NCBI GenBank assembly: GCA_902762615.1 | Contig: CACWOX010000007.1 | Span: 1-64,000, forward strand | Source of the DNA: an uncultured Ruminococcus sp. | GTDB lineage: Bacteria > Bacillota > Clostridia > Oscillospirales > Acutalibacteraceae | Length of the DNA: 64,000 bases | Direction: 5' to 3' | Shown here: positions 15,942 through 24,372 of the stretch, piece after piece | Layout of the letters: each line of letters starts with the position of its first letter | Position numbering within the stretch: the first letter of the stretch is position 1 | Position numbers and translations under genes: made by a program | The notes under the pieces: model-generated | The model's input: only the letters and a program-made list of their open reading frames with translations | What the model was told of the DNA's origin: nothing | Databases searched by the model: none

Positions 15942-17021
15942 TTATGCGTCCTCCTTTCTGAAATTGTTGAGTTTATCTGCCATATCCGTCTGTGTGGACG
16001 GAAACAGATGAGCGTAATTGTAGGTGATATTGATGCTCTCGTGTCCCACTCGGTCGGCAATCGCCACCGCGGAATATCCCATCTCTATCAGGAGTGAAAT
16101 GTGACTGTGGCGCAGATCGTGAATTCTGATCTTCTTTACCCCTGCTATCTCCGCGCCTCGCGCCATTTCGTGGGTAAGATAGCTTTTGGTTATTTCAAAG
16201 ATTCTGTCCTTGTCACCGATCTGGTAAAGGTGTTTCAGATAATCCTGCATTTCCTCCACCAGAAACTGCGGCATTTTGACGGTTCGATTGCTCTTGGGCG
16301 TTTTCGGGTCGGTAATGATGTCCCGTTTGTCAATCCGCTGATAGGATTTGTTGATCGTCACCGTGCCCCGTTCAAAGTCGAAATCTTCGGGAGTGAGTGC
16401 TAGCAGCTCCCCTTCGCGGATTCCGCACCAGTAGAGCATTTCAAAGGCGTAGAACGAGATTGGTTTATCCATAATGGCAAAGGAGAATTTTTTGTATTCC
16501 TCCTGCGTCCAGAAGAGCATTTCCCTCGCTTTCGCTTTTCCCATATTTCCCACCTTTGCGGCGGGATTTTCTTTTAGTCCGTAAAACTTCACCGCATGGT
16601 TGAATAACGCGCTGAGCTGGTTGTGAACGGTCTTGAGATAAACGGGGGAATACGGCTTGCCGTTCTTGTCCTTGCCCTCAAGCATGGCATTCTGCCATGC
16701 TATCACGTCTTTAGGCTGAATTTCGCTCATTTTTCGCTTGCCGAAGTAAGGCATAATCTTGGTTCGGAGAATATGCTCCTTTGTGTGCCATGTGTTTTCC
16801 TTCATGCGGCTTTTCATGTCGGCGGTGTAGGTTTCCACAAAACTCTCAAACGTCATATCCAAGTCCGCTTCGCTTTTGTTCTGCTGTTCGCGTTCCCACG
16901 CCTGTGCTTCCCGCTTGGTGGTAAATCCTCGCTTGGTAGATTGCTTCCGGTTTCCTTGCCAATCCGTGTATCGGTAACATACCCTCCACGTATTGGTCTT
17001 GGTGTCCTTGTAGACTGACAA
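15942..17021 (-). CDS. int: Tyrosine integrase of the guaA island
   Basis: The 359-aa site-specific recombinase has an arm-binding N-terminus (SVYKDTKTNTWRVCYRYTDWQGNRKQSTKRGF), a SAM-like core-binding domain (about 55-150) and the catalytic domain with R near 199 (GIREGEL), H301-x2-R304 (HDLRH), H327 (GHES) and nucleophile Y336 (NITYNYAH). It is next to guaA, and the repeat at the guaA 3' end and at 5461 is its likely att core. It starts directly after the excisionase stop, with ribosome-binding site GGAGGAAAAGTAATT inside the xis end. Confidence 0.93.
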   Translation of the reverse strand: MSVYKDTKTNTWRVCYRYTDWQGNRKQSTKRGFTTKREAQAWEREQQNKSEADLDMTFESFVETYTADMKSRMKENTWHTKEHILRTKIMPYFGKRKMSEIQPKDVIAWQNAMLEGKDKNGKPYSPVYLKTVHNQLSALFNHAVKFYGLKENPAAKVGNMGKAKAREMLFWTQEEYKKFSFAIMDKPISFYAFEMLYWCGIREGELLALTPEDFDFERGTVTINKSYQRIDKRDIITDPKTPKSNRTVKMPQFLVEEMQDYLKHLYQIGDKDRIFEITKSYLTHEMARGAEIAGVKKIRIHDLRHSHISLLIEMGYSAVAIADRVGHESINITYNYAHLFPSTQTDMADKLNNFRKEDA

Positions 17022-17219
17022 TTACTTTTCCTCCTTCTTTGGCTGCATATAGCAGGTTCTTTCCAGAAAATACTGTCGGTTGACTCTGCCGGAAATGGTG
17101 ATGTATCCTTTCTCACGCAATTCCTGATTGAGCTTCTGGACGATTTTGTAGGCATAGGATTTGGATACTCCCAATGCCACCGCAACATCCTCCACTTTCA
17201 TGAATATACTGTTTTCCAT
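17022..17219 (-). CDS. xis: Excisionase-like small HTH protein
   Basis: This 65-aa protein contains a winged-helix/MerR-like DNA-binding pattern (KVEDVAVALGVSKSYAYKIVQKLNQELREKG) followed by a basic wing (GRVNRQYFLERTCY). It sits directly upstream of the integrase with no gap, the usual place for the directionality factor. Transcription should start from the promoter at 17295-17323. Identity as excisionase is from size, fold and position. Confidence 0.8.
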   Translation of the reverse strand: MENSIFMKVEDVAVALGVSKSYAYKIVQKLNQELREKGYITISGRVNRQYFLERTCYMQPKKEEK

Positions 17220-17259
17220 CTTAGAAGCCTCACTTTCTAATCTATTATCTCATTTTATT

Positions 17260-17279
17260 AACTAACATGTTTGTTAGTT
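17260..17279. promoter_or_regulatory. Palindromic operator of the XRE/xis switch
   Basis: Perfect 8-bp arms AACTAACA and TGTTAGTT are separated by TGTT. Related half-sites AACTAAC (17300-17306) and GACTAAC (17373-17379) lie inside the spacers of the two divergent promoters. This is a typical repressor-operator layout between an XRE regulator and the xis-int operon. Confidence 0.75.
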
Positions 17280-17294
17280 TTAGAATCTACTTAT

Positions 17295-17323
17295 ATTATA
17301 ACTAACTCGAAAGCCAATGTCAA
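17295..17323 (-). promoter_or_regulatory. Promoter of the xis-int-repA operon
   Basis: On the minus strand TTGACA (17323-17318), 17 bases, TATAAT (17300-17295). A GTTAGTT half-site overlaps the end of the spacer and the -10 box. The downstream palindrome at 17260-17279 lies in the early transcribed region, so repression by the divergent XRE protein is likely. Confidence 0.85.
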
Positions 17324-17364
17324 GTAGTTTTTCAAAAATATACTCACTTTAGAATTATTTTTTC

Positions 17365-17393
17365 TTGACACTGACTAACTTGTGTGTTATATT
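17365..17393 (+). promoter_or_regulatory. Promoter of the XRE regulator gene
   Basis: TTGACA (17365-17370), 17 bases, TATATT (17388-17393), with a GACTAAC half-site inside the spacer at 17373-17379. It lies 35 bp upstream of the XRE start, whose site AGGAGAGG is at 17413-17420. Autoregulation is likely. Confidence 0.85.
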
Positions 17394-17428
17394 TTAATTA
17401 GCTTAGGTTATACAGGAGAGGATTAATT

Positions 17429-18172
17429 ATGTTCCTTGGTGAAAAAATTGCTTTCTTTCGGAAAATGCACGGAATGACACAGAAGATTCTCGGTTTGAAA
17501 ATGGGGCTGTCACCTCAAAATGCCGACGCGAGAATCGCACAGTATGAATGCGGAGCCCGCACACCAAAGCCGGAAATGATCAGGTCATTCGCACTCGCTC
17601 TCGGCGTTTCACCGTATGCCCTTCGGGTGCCGGATTCGCAGGATGTTATGCTGCTCATGCACATATTGTTCGATTGGGAAGACGCATTCGGTTTGCACGT
17701 TCAGATAATCGACGGAAAACCGCATTTAGCCATTGAAGATACCGAAACACCCAACAGACAGCTTTTTACGTATTTACTTACCGAGTGGTATGAGCAGTAT
17801 GAAAAATACCGTTCCGGCGAAATGCTGCAAGATGAATATGATGAATGGCGTTATCTTTATCCGATGTTTGACACCAATGTTCATATGCCAAGTAAAAAGG
17901 CTCTCGATCACTGGTTTGACACGGTAGAAGCATATAAAGAAGCAGAGAGCAAGAAAAAGAAATCAAAAGCAAGAAAAAAAGCAACCGAAGAAATCCATTC
18001 CGGTACTACATCTTTCAACGAGGAATACATCGCTTCCCAGCAGTCCGCCGGATTAATACCTATGACAGACGAAACAGATGATTCTGACAGCCAAGCAGAT
18101 TCTTTGCCAAGCGATGAATCAGGCGCAAAAAAGCCGAAGCGATACAAAGTCATTCGCGGATTCAAAAAGTAA
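17429..18172 (+). CDS. XRE-family transcriptional regulator of the island
   Basis: The 247-aa protein has an N-terminal helix-turn-helix (about 1-65: LGEKIAFFRKMHGMTQKILGLKMGLSPQNADARIAQYECGARTPKPEMI...ALGVSPYALRV). The middle (70-170) is an uncharacterised acidic helical domain. The C-terminal 80 residues are low complexity, with a lysine-rich run and an acidic serine-rich stretch, ending in KPKRYKVIRGFKK. It is divergent from xis-int, with matching operator half-sites in both promoters, so it probably sets the integrated/excised state. A hairpin terminator follows at 18177-18237. Confidence 0.85.
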   Translation: MFLGEKIAFFRKMHGMTQKILGLKMGLSPQNADARIAQYECGARTPKPEMIRSFALALGVSPYALRVPDSQDVMLLMHILFDWEDAFGLHVQIIDGKPHLAIEDTETPNRQLFTYLLTEWYEQYEKYRSGEMLQDEYDEWRYLYPMFDTNVHMPSKKALDHWFDTVEAYKEAESKKKKSKARKKATEEIHSGTTSFNEEYIASQQSAGLIPMTDETDDSDSQADSLPSDESGAKKPKRYKVIRGFKK

Positions 18173-18176
18173 ATAC

Positions 18177-18237
18177 AAAAAGAGCTAACAGATAGAAAGT
18201 GTTTGAAAAAACTACACTCAAAATCTGTTAGCTCTTT
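18177..18237 (+). terminator. Hairpin terminator after the XRE gene
   Basis: A stem of about 15 bp (AAAGAGCTAACAGAT with ATCTGTTAGCTCTTT) has a second inner stem AGTGT/ACACT (18198-18202, 18214-18218) and a T-containing end. It stops XRE transcription before it runs into the 3' end of guaA. Confidence 0.8.
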
Positions 18238-18342
18238 ATTATTGGAATAATACGATTTTTAGAAAATGTTGTCAAATCGTTGTCATTAGTACGCTAAAGC
18301 CGTAGAAACCGCGCAAAATGGAGGTTTCTCAGCTTGTCGCCA

Positions 18343-19878
18343 CTATTCCCACTCGATAGTAGCTGGCGGCTTGCTGGTGATATCGTAGACGATGCGGTTG
18401 ATGTGGCCGACCTCGTTGACGATGCGGTTGGAGGCGGTTTCTAAGACGTCATAGGGAATCCTTGCCCAGTCGGCGGTCATGAAGTCCATGGTCCTGACGG
18501 CGCGAAGGGCTACCGTATAATCATACGTCCTCGCGTCGCCCATTACGCCGACCGAACGCATGTCGGTCAGCACGGCAAAATATTGATTGATCTCCCTGTC
18601 AAGTCCTGCCTTTGCAATTTCCTCGCGGAAAATCGCATCGGCTTCGCGAAGAATGTTCAGCTTGTACTCCGTGATTTCTCCCAGACAGCGCACCGCCAAT
18701 CCCGGTCCCGGGAAGGGCTGGCGAAATACCAGATGCTCCGGAATTCCCAATTCCAACCCCGCACGGCGCACCTCGTCTTTGAAGAGATACCGCAGCGGCT
18801 CGATGATTTCTTCAAAATCCACATGCTCCGGCAGACCGCCCACATTGTGGTGGCTCTTGATGTTGGCGGCGTCGCCCGCGCCGCTCTCGATCACATCGGG
18901 ATAAATGGTTCCCTGCACCAGATAATTCACCTTGTCCAGCTTCTTTGCCTCGGCTTCAAATACCCTGATGAATTCCTCGCCGATGATCTTGCGCTTCTTC
19001 TCCGGCTCGACGGCTCCCGCAAGCCTGCCTAAAAATCTGTCCTGCGCGTTGACGCGGATCATGTTAATGTCAAACTGCTCCTTGAATACCTTCTCGACCT
19101 CGTCTCCTTCGTTCTTGCGAAGCAGTCCGTTGTCCACAAAAATGCAGGTGAGTTGCTTACCCACAGCCTTATGTATCATGACAGCGGCAACGGAGCTGTC
19201 AACGCCTCCGGAAAGGGCGCAGAGCACCTTCTTCTCCCCTATTTTTTCCCTAAGCGCCGCGACTGTTTCCTCCACAAAGGAATCCATCGTCCAGTCGCCT
19301 GCCGCCTTGCATATGTCATAGAGGAAAGCGTGAAGCATTTTGTCGCCCTCGGCAGTGTGCTGCACTTCCAGATGGAACTGTACGGCATACAGATTGCGCT
19401 GCCTGTTCTCCATAGCCGCCACGGGACAGGCTTCGCTGTGAGCCGAGGAAATGAAACCCTCCGGCAGCATGGAAATATAATCGGTATGGCTCATCCATAC
19501 CACCGTATTCTCGGCAACGTCGGCAAAGAGCAGTGATGTCTTATCCGCTGCGATCTGTGTCTTTCCGTATTCCCTCACGGGAGCGGCTTTCACCTCTCCC
19601 CCCAGAAGGTGCGCCATGAGCTGAGCGCCGTAGCAGATTCCCAGCACCGGCACGCCAAGCTCGAATATCTCTGCGGAATACTTTGGGGATTTTTCTTCAT
19701 ACACACTGTTCGGTCCGCCTGTGAATATAATTCCGATATATTTCTCGTCCCTGATTGCCTGAATGGGCGTCGTGAAGGGCTTCACCTCGGCATAAACGCC
19801 GAGATCGCGCACCCGGCGCGCAATCAGCTGATTATACTGCCCGCCAAAATCCAGAACGAGTATCTTCTGATGTTCCAC
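18343..19878 (-). CDS. guaA: GMP synthase (glutamine-hydrolysing)
   Basis: GuaA converts XMP to GMP with glutamine and ATP. The 511-aa protein has a class I glutamine amidotransferase domain with the nucleophile C82 (GICYGAQL), an ATP-pyrophosphatase domain with SGGVDSS near residue 224, and the C-terminal dimerization domain ending in IEWE. The start is GTG at 19878 with AAAGGAA upstream. A TATAAT box on the minus strand at 19936-19931 may mark its promoter; no purine riboswitch could be recognised in the 220-bp upstream gap. Its 3' end is the integration site of the island. Confidence 0.97.
   Translation of the reverse strand: MEHQKILVLDFGGQYNQLIARRVRDLGVYAEVKPFTTPIQAIRDEKYIGIIFTGGPNSVYEEKSPKYSAEIFELGVPVLGICYGAQLMAHLLGGEVKAAPVREYGKTQIAADKTSLLFADVAENTVVWMSHTDYISMLPEGFISSAHSEACPVAAMENRQRNLYAVQFHLEVQHTAEGDKMLHAFLYDICKAAGDWTMDSFVEETVAALREKIGEKKVLCALSGGVDSSVAAVMIHKAVGKQLTCIFVDNGLLRKNEGDEVEKVFKEQFDINMIRVNAQDRFLGRLAGAVEPEKKRKIIGEEFIRVFEAEAKKLDKVNYLVQGTIYPDVIESGAGDAANIKSHHNVGGLPEHVDFEEIIEPLRYLFKDEVRRAGLELGIPEHLVFRQPFPGPGLAVRCLGEITEYKLNILREADAIFREEIAKAGLDREINQYFAVLTDMRSVGVMGDARTYDYTVALRAVRTMDFMTADWARIPYDVLETASNRIVNEVGHINRIVYDITSKPPATIEWE
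18344..18355. other. attR-like site inside the 3' end of guaA
   Basis: TATTCCCACTCG covers the last three sense codons and two bases of the guaA stop. It is identical to 5461-5472, so guaA keeps its full C-terminus after integration. The stop is TAG in this copy and would have been TAA before integration. Confidence 0.82.
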
Positions 19879-20044
19879 AATATCACATTCCTTTGCCGCT
19901 GCAATTGTATGCAGTAAAATAATTTTAAATATTATACTACAAATTCAGCCGTAATTAAAAGGTGTATTTCAAATAAACTTTGTTCAACATTTTCTCTGAA
20001 AAACATGATATTGCAATAAAATCCCCTTCGCCCTCAATGTAAAA

Positions 20045-20077
20045 AGGCAATGCCGACGCGATTGTTACGACATTGCC
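20045..20077 (-). terminator. Terminator of the 22085-20102 lipoprotein pair
   Basis: GGCAATG-type arms pair over a short loop (minus strand GGCAATGTCG... with ...GGCATTGCC) and are followed by TTTTT. It lies 25 bp after the stop of the downstream lipoprotein gene. Confidence 0.8.
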
Positions 20078-20101
20078 CACAGAATTCATTTAATTACAAT
20101 A

Positions 20102-21124
20102 TCAAACCGTATCTCCAGTCCGATTGAATGCCGGAACGGCTCTCGCCCTTAATTTTTCGAGATAGGGCTTGCAATCGGCAGTCTTTTTTCCGTCCGCCGA
20201 AATACCGATATCTCCCGATTGATTCCCGTTTTCCCAATGAATATGATAATAGCTAATCCCGCCGAAGGTCAGCATCTGCACAAGCTGCCATTGGGCGTCG
20301 GGATATTGTTCCCCGGCGATTTGCAGGGCTTTTTCCGCGGTGATCGGTTCGGCAATTCCGAAGCGCAGATAGTTTTTCGCGGAAGGCTCCATTTCATCAT
20401 CTGAATAGGGACACTCATAAATGAGCTTCTGCTCAGTCTCAGTCTGCTCGTAAAACCTGCACGGACTTTCATTCCACCTGTCATATTCGTAATACCGCAG
20501 CAAACGGAATTCAGGCATACTGTAGCTGTCGGCGCGCTCCACCTGATATAGGCAGGTCATTCCGTCTCCGTAGGCGATGAGCTGGTGAGTATCCTCCAAT
20601 ATTTCGATACTGTCTATAAGCGCGCCGGAATATTGCAGAGAAGGTCGATTGATAAATCCTTCAAAGTCTGTGGTGCCGTTCTCCTGCCAGCAATAGACAC
20701 TGAATGCGCCTGCATTTTCGTGCGCCCCATGACCTTCCTGCGTAACAAGGTCAAGATATCCGTCAAAGTTCAGATCGGCAAGCATCACCTGTATGTTTCC
20801 AGTAATGCATACTGCCGGAAAGCTGAATCTCTGTATCTCATTTCCCGACAGATCGGTAACGGTGAGTTGACAGTCCGTCGGGTCGGTGTTGTTGCCTTTG
20901 TCAACGCACTCAAACGTAAAACGATAAACCGGTTTGTTTTCATTTATCTTTGCGTCCAGATCATATTTTATCATTGTCACAGTATCGGCAGCATGATCAT
21001 CGGAATCATCGGCGGTGTGGCGGCATGATGAGCATACAATGGCGGTCAGAAGCGCAAGAAGGAGAGATACGCCTCTCACAGCCCGGCGATTTTTGAGATT
21101 TTTGAGTTTTTTAAGAAACATCAT
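20102..21124 (-). CDS. Putative lipoprotein with Ca-binding-like repeat (paralogue of next gene)
   Basis: The 340-aa protein starts with a basic segment, a hydrophobic stretch and a lipobox ending in C (IVCSSC at about 34), so it should be a membrane-anchored lipoprotein. ADLNFDGYLDLVTQEGHGAHENAGAFSVYCW resembles an EF-hand-like/FG-GAP (VCBS) unit. The C-terminus (ITAEKALQIAGEQYPDAQ...YYHIHWENGNQSGDIGISADGKKT) is alignable with the end of the upstream gene at 21126, so the two are old tandem duplicates. Its ribosome-binding site AAGGAA lies inside the end of the upstream gene. No function is known. Confidence 0.75.
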   Translation of the reverse strand: MMFLKKLKNLKNRRAVRGVSLLLALLTAIVCSSCRHTADDSDDHAADTVTMIKYDLDAKINENKPVYRFTFECVDKGNNTDPTDCQLTVTDLSGNEIQRFSFPAVCITGNIQVMLADLNFDGYLDLVTQEGHGAHENAGAFSVYCWQENGTTDFEGFINRPSLQYSGALIDSIEILEDTHQLIAYGDGMTCLYQVERADSYSMPEFRLLRYYEYDRWNESPCRFYEQTETEQKLIYECPYSDDEMEPSAKNYLRFGIAEPITAEKALQIAGEQYPDAQWQLVQMLTFGGISYYHIHWENGNQSGDIGISADGKKTADCKPYLEKLRARAVPAFNRTGDTV

Positions 21125-21125
21125 T

Positions 21126-22085
21126 TTACCATTCCTTCCCCGGCTGAATCGTTATGATCTCTTTGCCGTCGGTCGATACGCCGTAATCCTCGTATTCGTC
21201 CCTGCGGATAATGTGGAAATACGTCTCTTTTCCTACTGTCAACAGACCGCTATAGGAATAGTCTCCTTCGCCCAACTTAAAATCAGCGATTTCGATTGCC
21301 CTCTCGGAGGTGATGGGATTGGCAGCGCCGTACTGAAAAAAGTTGTCGGCTATCAGGGAATTGTTTTCGGGATCGTCGGTTTCGTATAGCAGTGTCCACT
21401 CGCCGTCGGTCAACTGATACACCTTACACTCGCTTTTTCCGGTTTCTTCATTCACGGTAAAGTATTCACGCCGAAGCTGACGCATCATTTCGTCGCTGTA
21501 ACCGTTCAGCTTACATACCTGCCAAAGCGTCCGGGCAGTCTGAGTGGAGGCGGAACGGTCTGTGACATAAAACTGCTTTAATTCTCCGGTTACGGTCAGC
21601 TCTGTTCCCTCATACACGAGCGCGGGTGTGGGAAGAAATCCGGTTGAACCTCCATAGATGGAATAATTATCATGCCACAGGTATACCTCAAAAATCCCAC
21701 TCGCTCCGGCTCCGCGGGAGGTTTGTATGATCAGATCCATTTTGCCGTCAAAATTCATATCCTCCAGCTGATACGCGTCCTCACTGTCAATTACCTTGTA
21801 TGGAAACTCCTGAAGCAGCTGTCCGTGCGAATCGTCGTAATTATCGCTTTGCGGGTCGTAGACGGATATTGTATAATTCCTCAGACCGGAATCTTCAAGC
21901 TTGCCTTTTTCTATCACATAACAGTAGGACGGATAAGAATTATCCACCTGCACATATGCTCCGCCTCCGTCGGTAACGCCGTCTTTCAGAACGGAATACA
22001 GGTTTCTCACAGCACTGCACGATGACAGTGCCGCAATCATAGACGCAGCAACCACACCCGCAGCGAAAGTACGCAGTTTTTTCAT
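21126..22085 (-). CDS. Putative lipoprotein with Ca-binding-like repeat
   Basis: The ATG at 22085 is chosen because GGAGG lies nine bases upstream and the signal peptide then starts properly (MKKLRTFAAGVVAASMIAALSSC), with the lipobox Cys at about 23. The body carries EDMNFDGKMDLIIQTSRGAGASGIFEVYLWHDNYS, parallel to the DLNFDGYLDL unit in the following paralogue, and a C-terminal ITSERAIEIADFKLGEGDYSY...TYFHIIRRDEYEDYGVSTDGKEI stretch. It is first of a two-gene operon ending at the terminator 20045-20077. Function unknown; probably exposed on the outer face of the membrane. Confidence 0.75.
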   Translation of the reverse strand: MKKLRTFAAGVVAASMIAALSSCSAVRNLYSVLKDGVTDGGGAYVQVDNSYPSYCYVIEKGKLEDSGLRNYTISVYDPQSDNYDDSHGQLLQEFPYKVIDSEDAYQLEDMNFDGKMDLIIQTSRGAGASGIFEVYLWHDNYSIYGGSTGFLPTPALVYEGTELTVTGELKQFYVTDRSASTQTARTLWQVCKLNGYSDEMMRQLRREYFTVNEETGKSECKVYQLTDGEWTLLYETDDPENNSLIADNFFQYGAANPITSERAIEIADFKLGEGDYSYSGLLTVGKETYFHIIRRDEYEDYGVSTDGKEIITIQPGKEW

Positions 22086-22189
22086 ATCATTCAGCCTCCT
22101 CACATAATCTCTCAATTGAATTATATCCTTCAAAAATAAAAATTTAATGTATAAGTTGTAAAAATATTACTTTGCAGCTTTGCAAAGCA

Positions 22190-22234
22190 AAAAGACTCGC
22201 CGTACTTCTTGGCAAGAAATATCGGTGAGTCTTT
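22190..22234 (-). terminator. Terminator of the tyrS-yunG unit
   Basis: AAAGACTC-type arms (minus AAAGACTCACCG with CGGCGAGTCTTT) are followed by TTTTT on the minus strand just after the YunG-like stop. A 12-bp palindrome GCTTTGCAAAGC lies beside it at 22177-22188. Confidence 0.82.
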
Positions 22235-22237
22235 CAA

Positions 22238-22663
22238 TTATTTTCTTTGTATCCGCTTCATCAGCTCGTGTTTCAGATATTCATATCTCAGGCGCTTTTC
22301 TTCCTTGGCAAAATGCACCTCGCGGAATTGCTCGGGGTTATCTGTGTAATCCAGCTTTTCGTCGCCGAACTGTTCGCTGGTCAGATCGAATACGCAGTCG
22401 CCCACCACATTGTAGCAGTGATAATTGCCGCCGCTGCGAAGCACGCCGTACACCTTGCCCCCGAAGATATCCTGCGCCAGAAACGCCGTGATCGAGCATT
22501 GCCCCAGCGTGGGATTGTCCTTGCTCCAGCCCCCGCGCAGCCGCGGAGCGCAGGTGTATTCGCACCATATGTCACTGAGCAGGTCGTACAAATCGCGCGG
22601 CGTCATGCCGTCCGGCGCTTGGATCGTCGCGCCCTCCCAGCCGTAGAAATGGTATTGTTTCAT
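22238..22663 (-). CDS. YunG-like protein
   Basis: The ATG at 22663 gives 141 residues (MKQYHFYGWEG...) and lies 4 bases after the tyrS stop, so the gene is translated with tyrS. The central stretch LGQCSITAFLAQDIFGGKVYGVLRSGGNYHCYNVVGDCVFDLTSEQFG resembles the small YunG family, with a Cys, His and Asp in an order reminiscent of transglutaminase or papain-like folds. That catalytic reading is speculative. A link between this protein and tyrosyl-tRNA synthesis is not known; the pairing may simply be chromosomal convenience. Confidence 0.65.
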   Translation of the reverse strand: MKQYHFYGWEGATIQAPDGMTPRDLYDLLSDIWCEYTCAPRLRGGWSKDNPTLGQCSITAFLAQDIFGGKVYGVLRSGGNYHCYNVVGDCVFDLTSEQFGDEKLDYTDNPEQFREVHFAKEEKRLRYEYLKHELMKRIQRK

Positions 22664-22667
22664 AATG

Positions 22668-23894
22668 TTATCTGACCGCCTTGTGGAAGACCTTCTTGCC
22701 CTTCTTGATGACGATGTAGCCCTTATCACCGAAATCGGCTTCCGTGACGGTCGCCTTGGGGTCGGTCACCTTAGCGTCGCCCACGGAAACGCCGCCCTGT
22801 TCGATGAGCCGGCGTGCCTCGCCGTTGGACTTGCAGAGTCCGCAGCGCACCATGAGGTGCAGCACGCCTATTGCGCCGTCGGTAAAATCGGCTGCTTCGA
22901 GCTGGGTGGAGGGCATATTCTCACTGTCGCCGCCCGATACAAATATCGCCTTTGCCGCGGACATAGCCTTTTCCGCTTCCTCCTTGCCGTGAACCAGAGA
23001 GGTCAATTCGTAGGCGAGAATTTCTTTTGCCTTATTGAGCTGGCTGCCCTCCCAATCGTTCATCTTGTCGATTTCCTCAAGAGGCAGGAAGGTCAGCATG
23101 CGAATGCATTTGAGCACGTCGGCGTCGTCCACGTTTCTCCAGTACTGGAAGAAGTCGTAGGGCGAAGTCTTTTCGGGGTCGAGCCAGACGGCGCCCTTGG
23201 CGGTCTTGCCCATCTTTTTGCCCTCGGAATTGAGCAGCAGCGTAATGGTCATGGCGTGAGCGTCCTTGCCGAGCTTACGGCGAATGAGTTCCGTGCCGCC
23301 GAGCATGTTCGACCACTGGTCGTCGCCGCCGAATTGCAGGTTGCAGCCGTATTCCTTGAAGAGGTGCAGGAAGTCGTAGCTCTGCATGATCATGTAGTTG
23401 AATTCGAGGAAGCTAAGCCCCTTCTCCATACGCTGCTTGTAGCACTCGGCGCGGAGCATATTGTTGACCGAGAAGCAGGCGCCGACCTCGCGCAGCATTT
23501 CAACATAATTCAGGCTGAGCAGCCAGTCCCTGTTATTGACAAGCACTGCCTTGCCCTCGCCGAAGTCAATGAATCTGCTCATCTGCTTTTTGAAGCATTC
23601 CACGTTGTGCTCAATGGTTTCGGTTGTGAGCATTTGTCTGAGATCGGTTCTGCCCGAGGGGTCGCCGATCATGGCGGTACCTCCGCCGACAAGGGCAATC
23701 GGCTTGTTGCCTGCCATCTGGAGACGCTTCATCAGGCAGAGCGCCATGAAGTGTCCCACATGCAGCGAATCGGCGGTCGGGTCAAAGCCGATGTAGAAGG
23801 TGGCTTTCCCGTTGTTGATAAGCTCTTTGATTTCTTCTTCGTTTGTCACCTGAGCGATCAGTCCTCTGGCGACGAGTTCTTCATAGATTTGCAT
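22668..23894 (-). CDS. tyrS: Tyrosyl-tRNA synthetase
   Basis: TyrS charges tRNA-Tyr with tyrosine. The 408-aa class I synthetase has the HIGH-type motif HVGH near residue 46 (DSLHVGHFMALC), a KMSKS-type motif KMGKTAKGA near 226, and a C-terminal S4 RNA-binding domain (MVRCGLCKSNGEARRLIEQGGVSV). The ATG at 23894 has AGGAGAG upstream. It is controlled by a T-box leader with a UAC specifier, and a YunG-like gene follows 4 bases after its stop. Confidence 0.96.
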   Translation of the reverse strand: MQIYEELVARGLIAQVTNEEEIKELINNGKATFYIGFDPTADSLHVGHFMALCLMKRLQMAGNKPIALVGGGTAMIGDPSGRTDLRQMLTTETIEHNVECFKKQMSRFIDFGEGKAVLVNNRDWLLSLNYVEMLREVGACFSVNNMLRAECYKQRMEKGLSFLEFNYMIMQSYDFLHLFKEYGCNLQFGGDDQWSNMLGGTELIRRKLGKDAHAMTITLLLNSEGKKMGKTAKGAVWLDPEKTSPYDFFQYWRNVDDADVLKCIRMLTFLPLEEIDKMNDWEGSQLNKAKEILAYELTSLVHGKEEAEKAMSAAKAIFVSGGDSENMPSTQLEAADFTDGAIGVLHLMVRCGLCKSNGEARRLIEQGGVSVGDAKVTDPKATVTEADFGDKGYIVIKKGKKVFHKAVR

Positions 23895-23939
23895 TTTTCA
23901 TCTCTCCTAAATTATTTTGCGGCAAAAAACCAAAAGTCC

Positions 23940-24230
23940 TCTGCCAAAACTGACAGAGGACGATGTTTTAAAACTCGTGTTACCACCTCTATTTGCCCAT
24001 GCTTCACAGCAATGAGCCTCCGCGAGTGACGGCATTCATTAAAGAAAAAGCGATCACTCTGCGCTGTAACGTGCGCCCACGTCCGCTCCTAATTGCCGCC
24101 TGTGTAAGCGGCTTTCAAAGCGGCGGCTCCGCGATGTATTTCACTGCCTGTCAGCACCGCCTTACACCAGCCGGCGGCTCTCTTTGCCTTGACAAAAACA
24201 GCTACTTCTTCACTTCAACGCCTTGTTAGA
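23940..24230 (-). promoter_or_regulatory. Tyrosine T-box riboswitch leader
   Basis: The minus-strand leader holds the conserved T-box sequence AGGTGGTAACACGAG (about 23990-23973) followed by a terminator hairpin with arms GTCCTCTGTC and GGCAGAGGAC. In stem I, the specifier loop reads GTGAAATACATC, giving the tyrosine codon TAC at 24138-24136. Uncharged tRNA-Tyr should stabilise the antiterminator and switch tyrS on. Confidence 0.92.
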
Positions 24231-24233
24231 TGT

Positions 24234-24262
24234 ATTAAAGCATATTTTTTTCGGAATGTCAA
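24234..24262 (-). promoter_or_regulatory. tyrS promoter
   Basis: On the minus strand TTGACA (24262-24257), 17 bases, TTTAAT (24239-24234), immediately upstream of the T-box leader. Confidence 0.85.
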
Positions 24263-24280
24263 GTGTTTTGACAAACAAAA

Positions 24281-24330
24281 AAGAACAGCCGACTATATTT
24301 GCCATTCGCATGCAAAGCCGGACTGTTCTT
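24281..24330 (-). terminator. Terminator of the DUF378 gene
   Basis: Arms AAGAACAG(T)CCGG and CGGCTGTTCTT are followed on the minus strand by a T run, 40 bp after the DUF378 stop codon. Confidence 0.85.
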
Positions 24331-24372
24331 CTTTAGTCTGTATGGGGATTTTGAAAAAATTATGCCATAGAT

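Larger units (their letters stand above)
5461..18355. mobile_element. Integrative (mobilizable) island at the 3' end of guaA
   Basis: The 12.9-kb segment lies between two 12-bp direct repeats, one of which is the 3' end of guaA. It contains a tyrosine integrase, excisionase and XRE regulator next to guaA, a RepA-like ATPase, two small MobC/RHH-type proteins, TnpV, a relaxase with an internal deletion, and accessory defence-type genes. The 3' end of guaA is a known integration hotspot for genomic islands. No type IV secretion genes are present, so it is at most mobilizable; with the relaxase broken it may only be able to excise and integrate. Confidence 0.85.

Noticed and set aside
19879-20040. 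Purine riboswitch ahead of guaA
   Set aside because: The region has a -10-like box but no three-way junction sequence of the purine aptamer.
22665-24029. A 454-codon plus-strand open frame over tyrS
   Set aside because: It is the complement of the well-supported tyrS gene and T-box leader; composition is that of an antisense frame.
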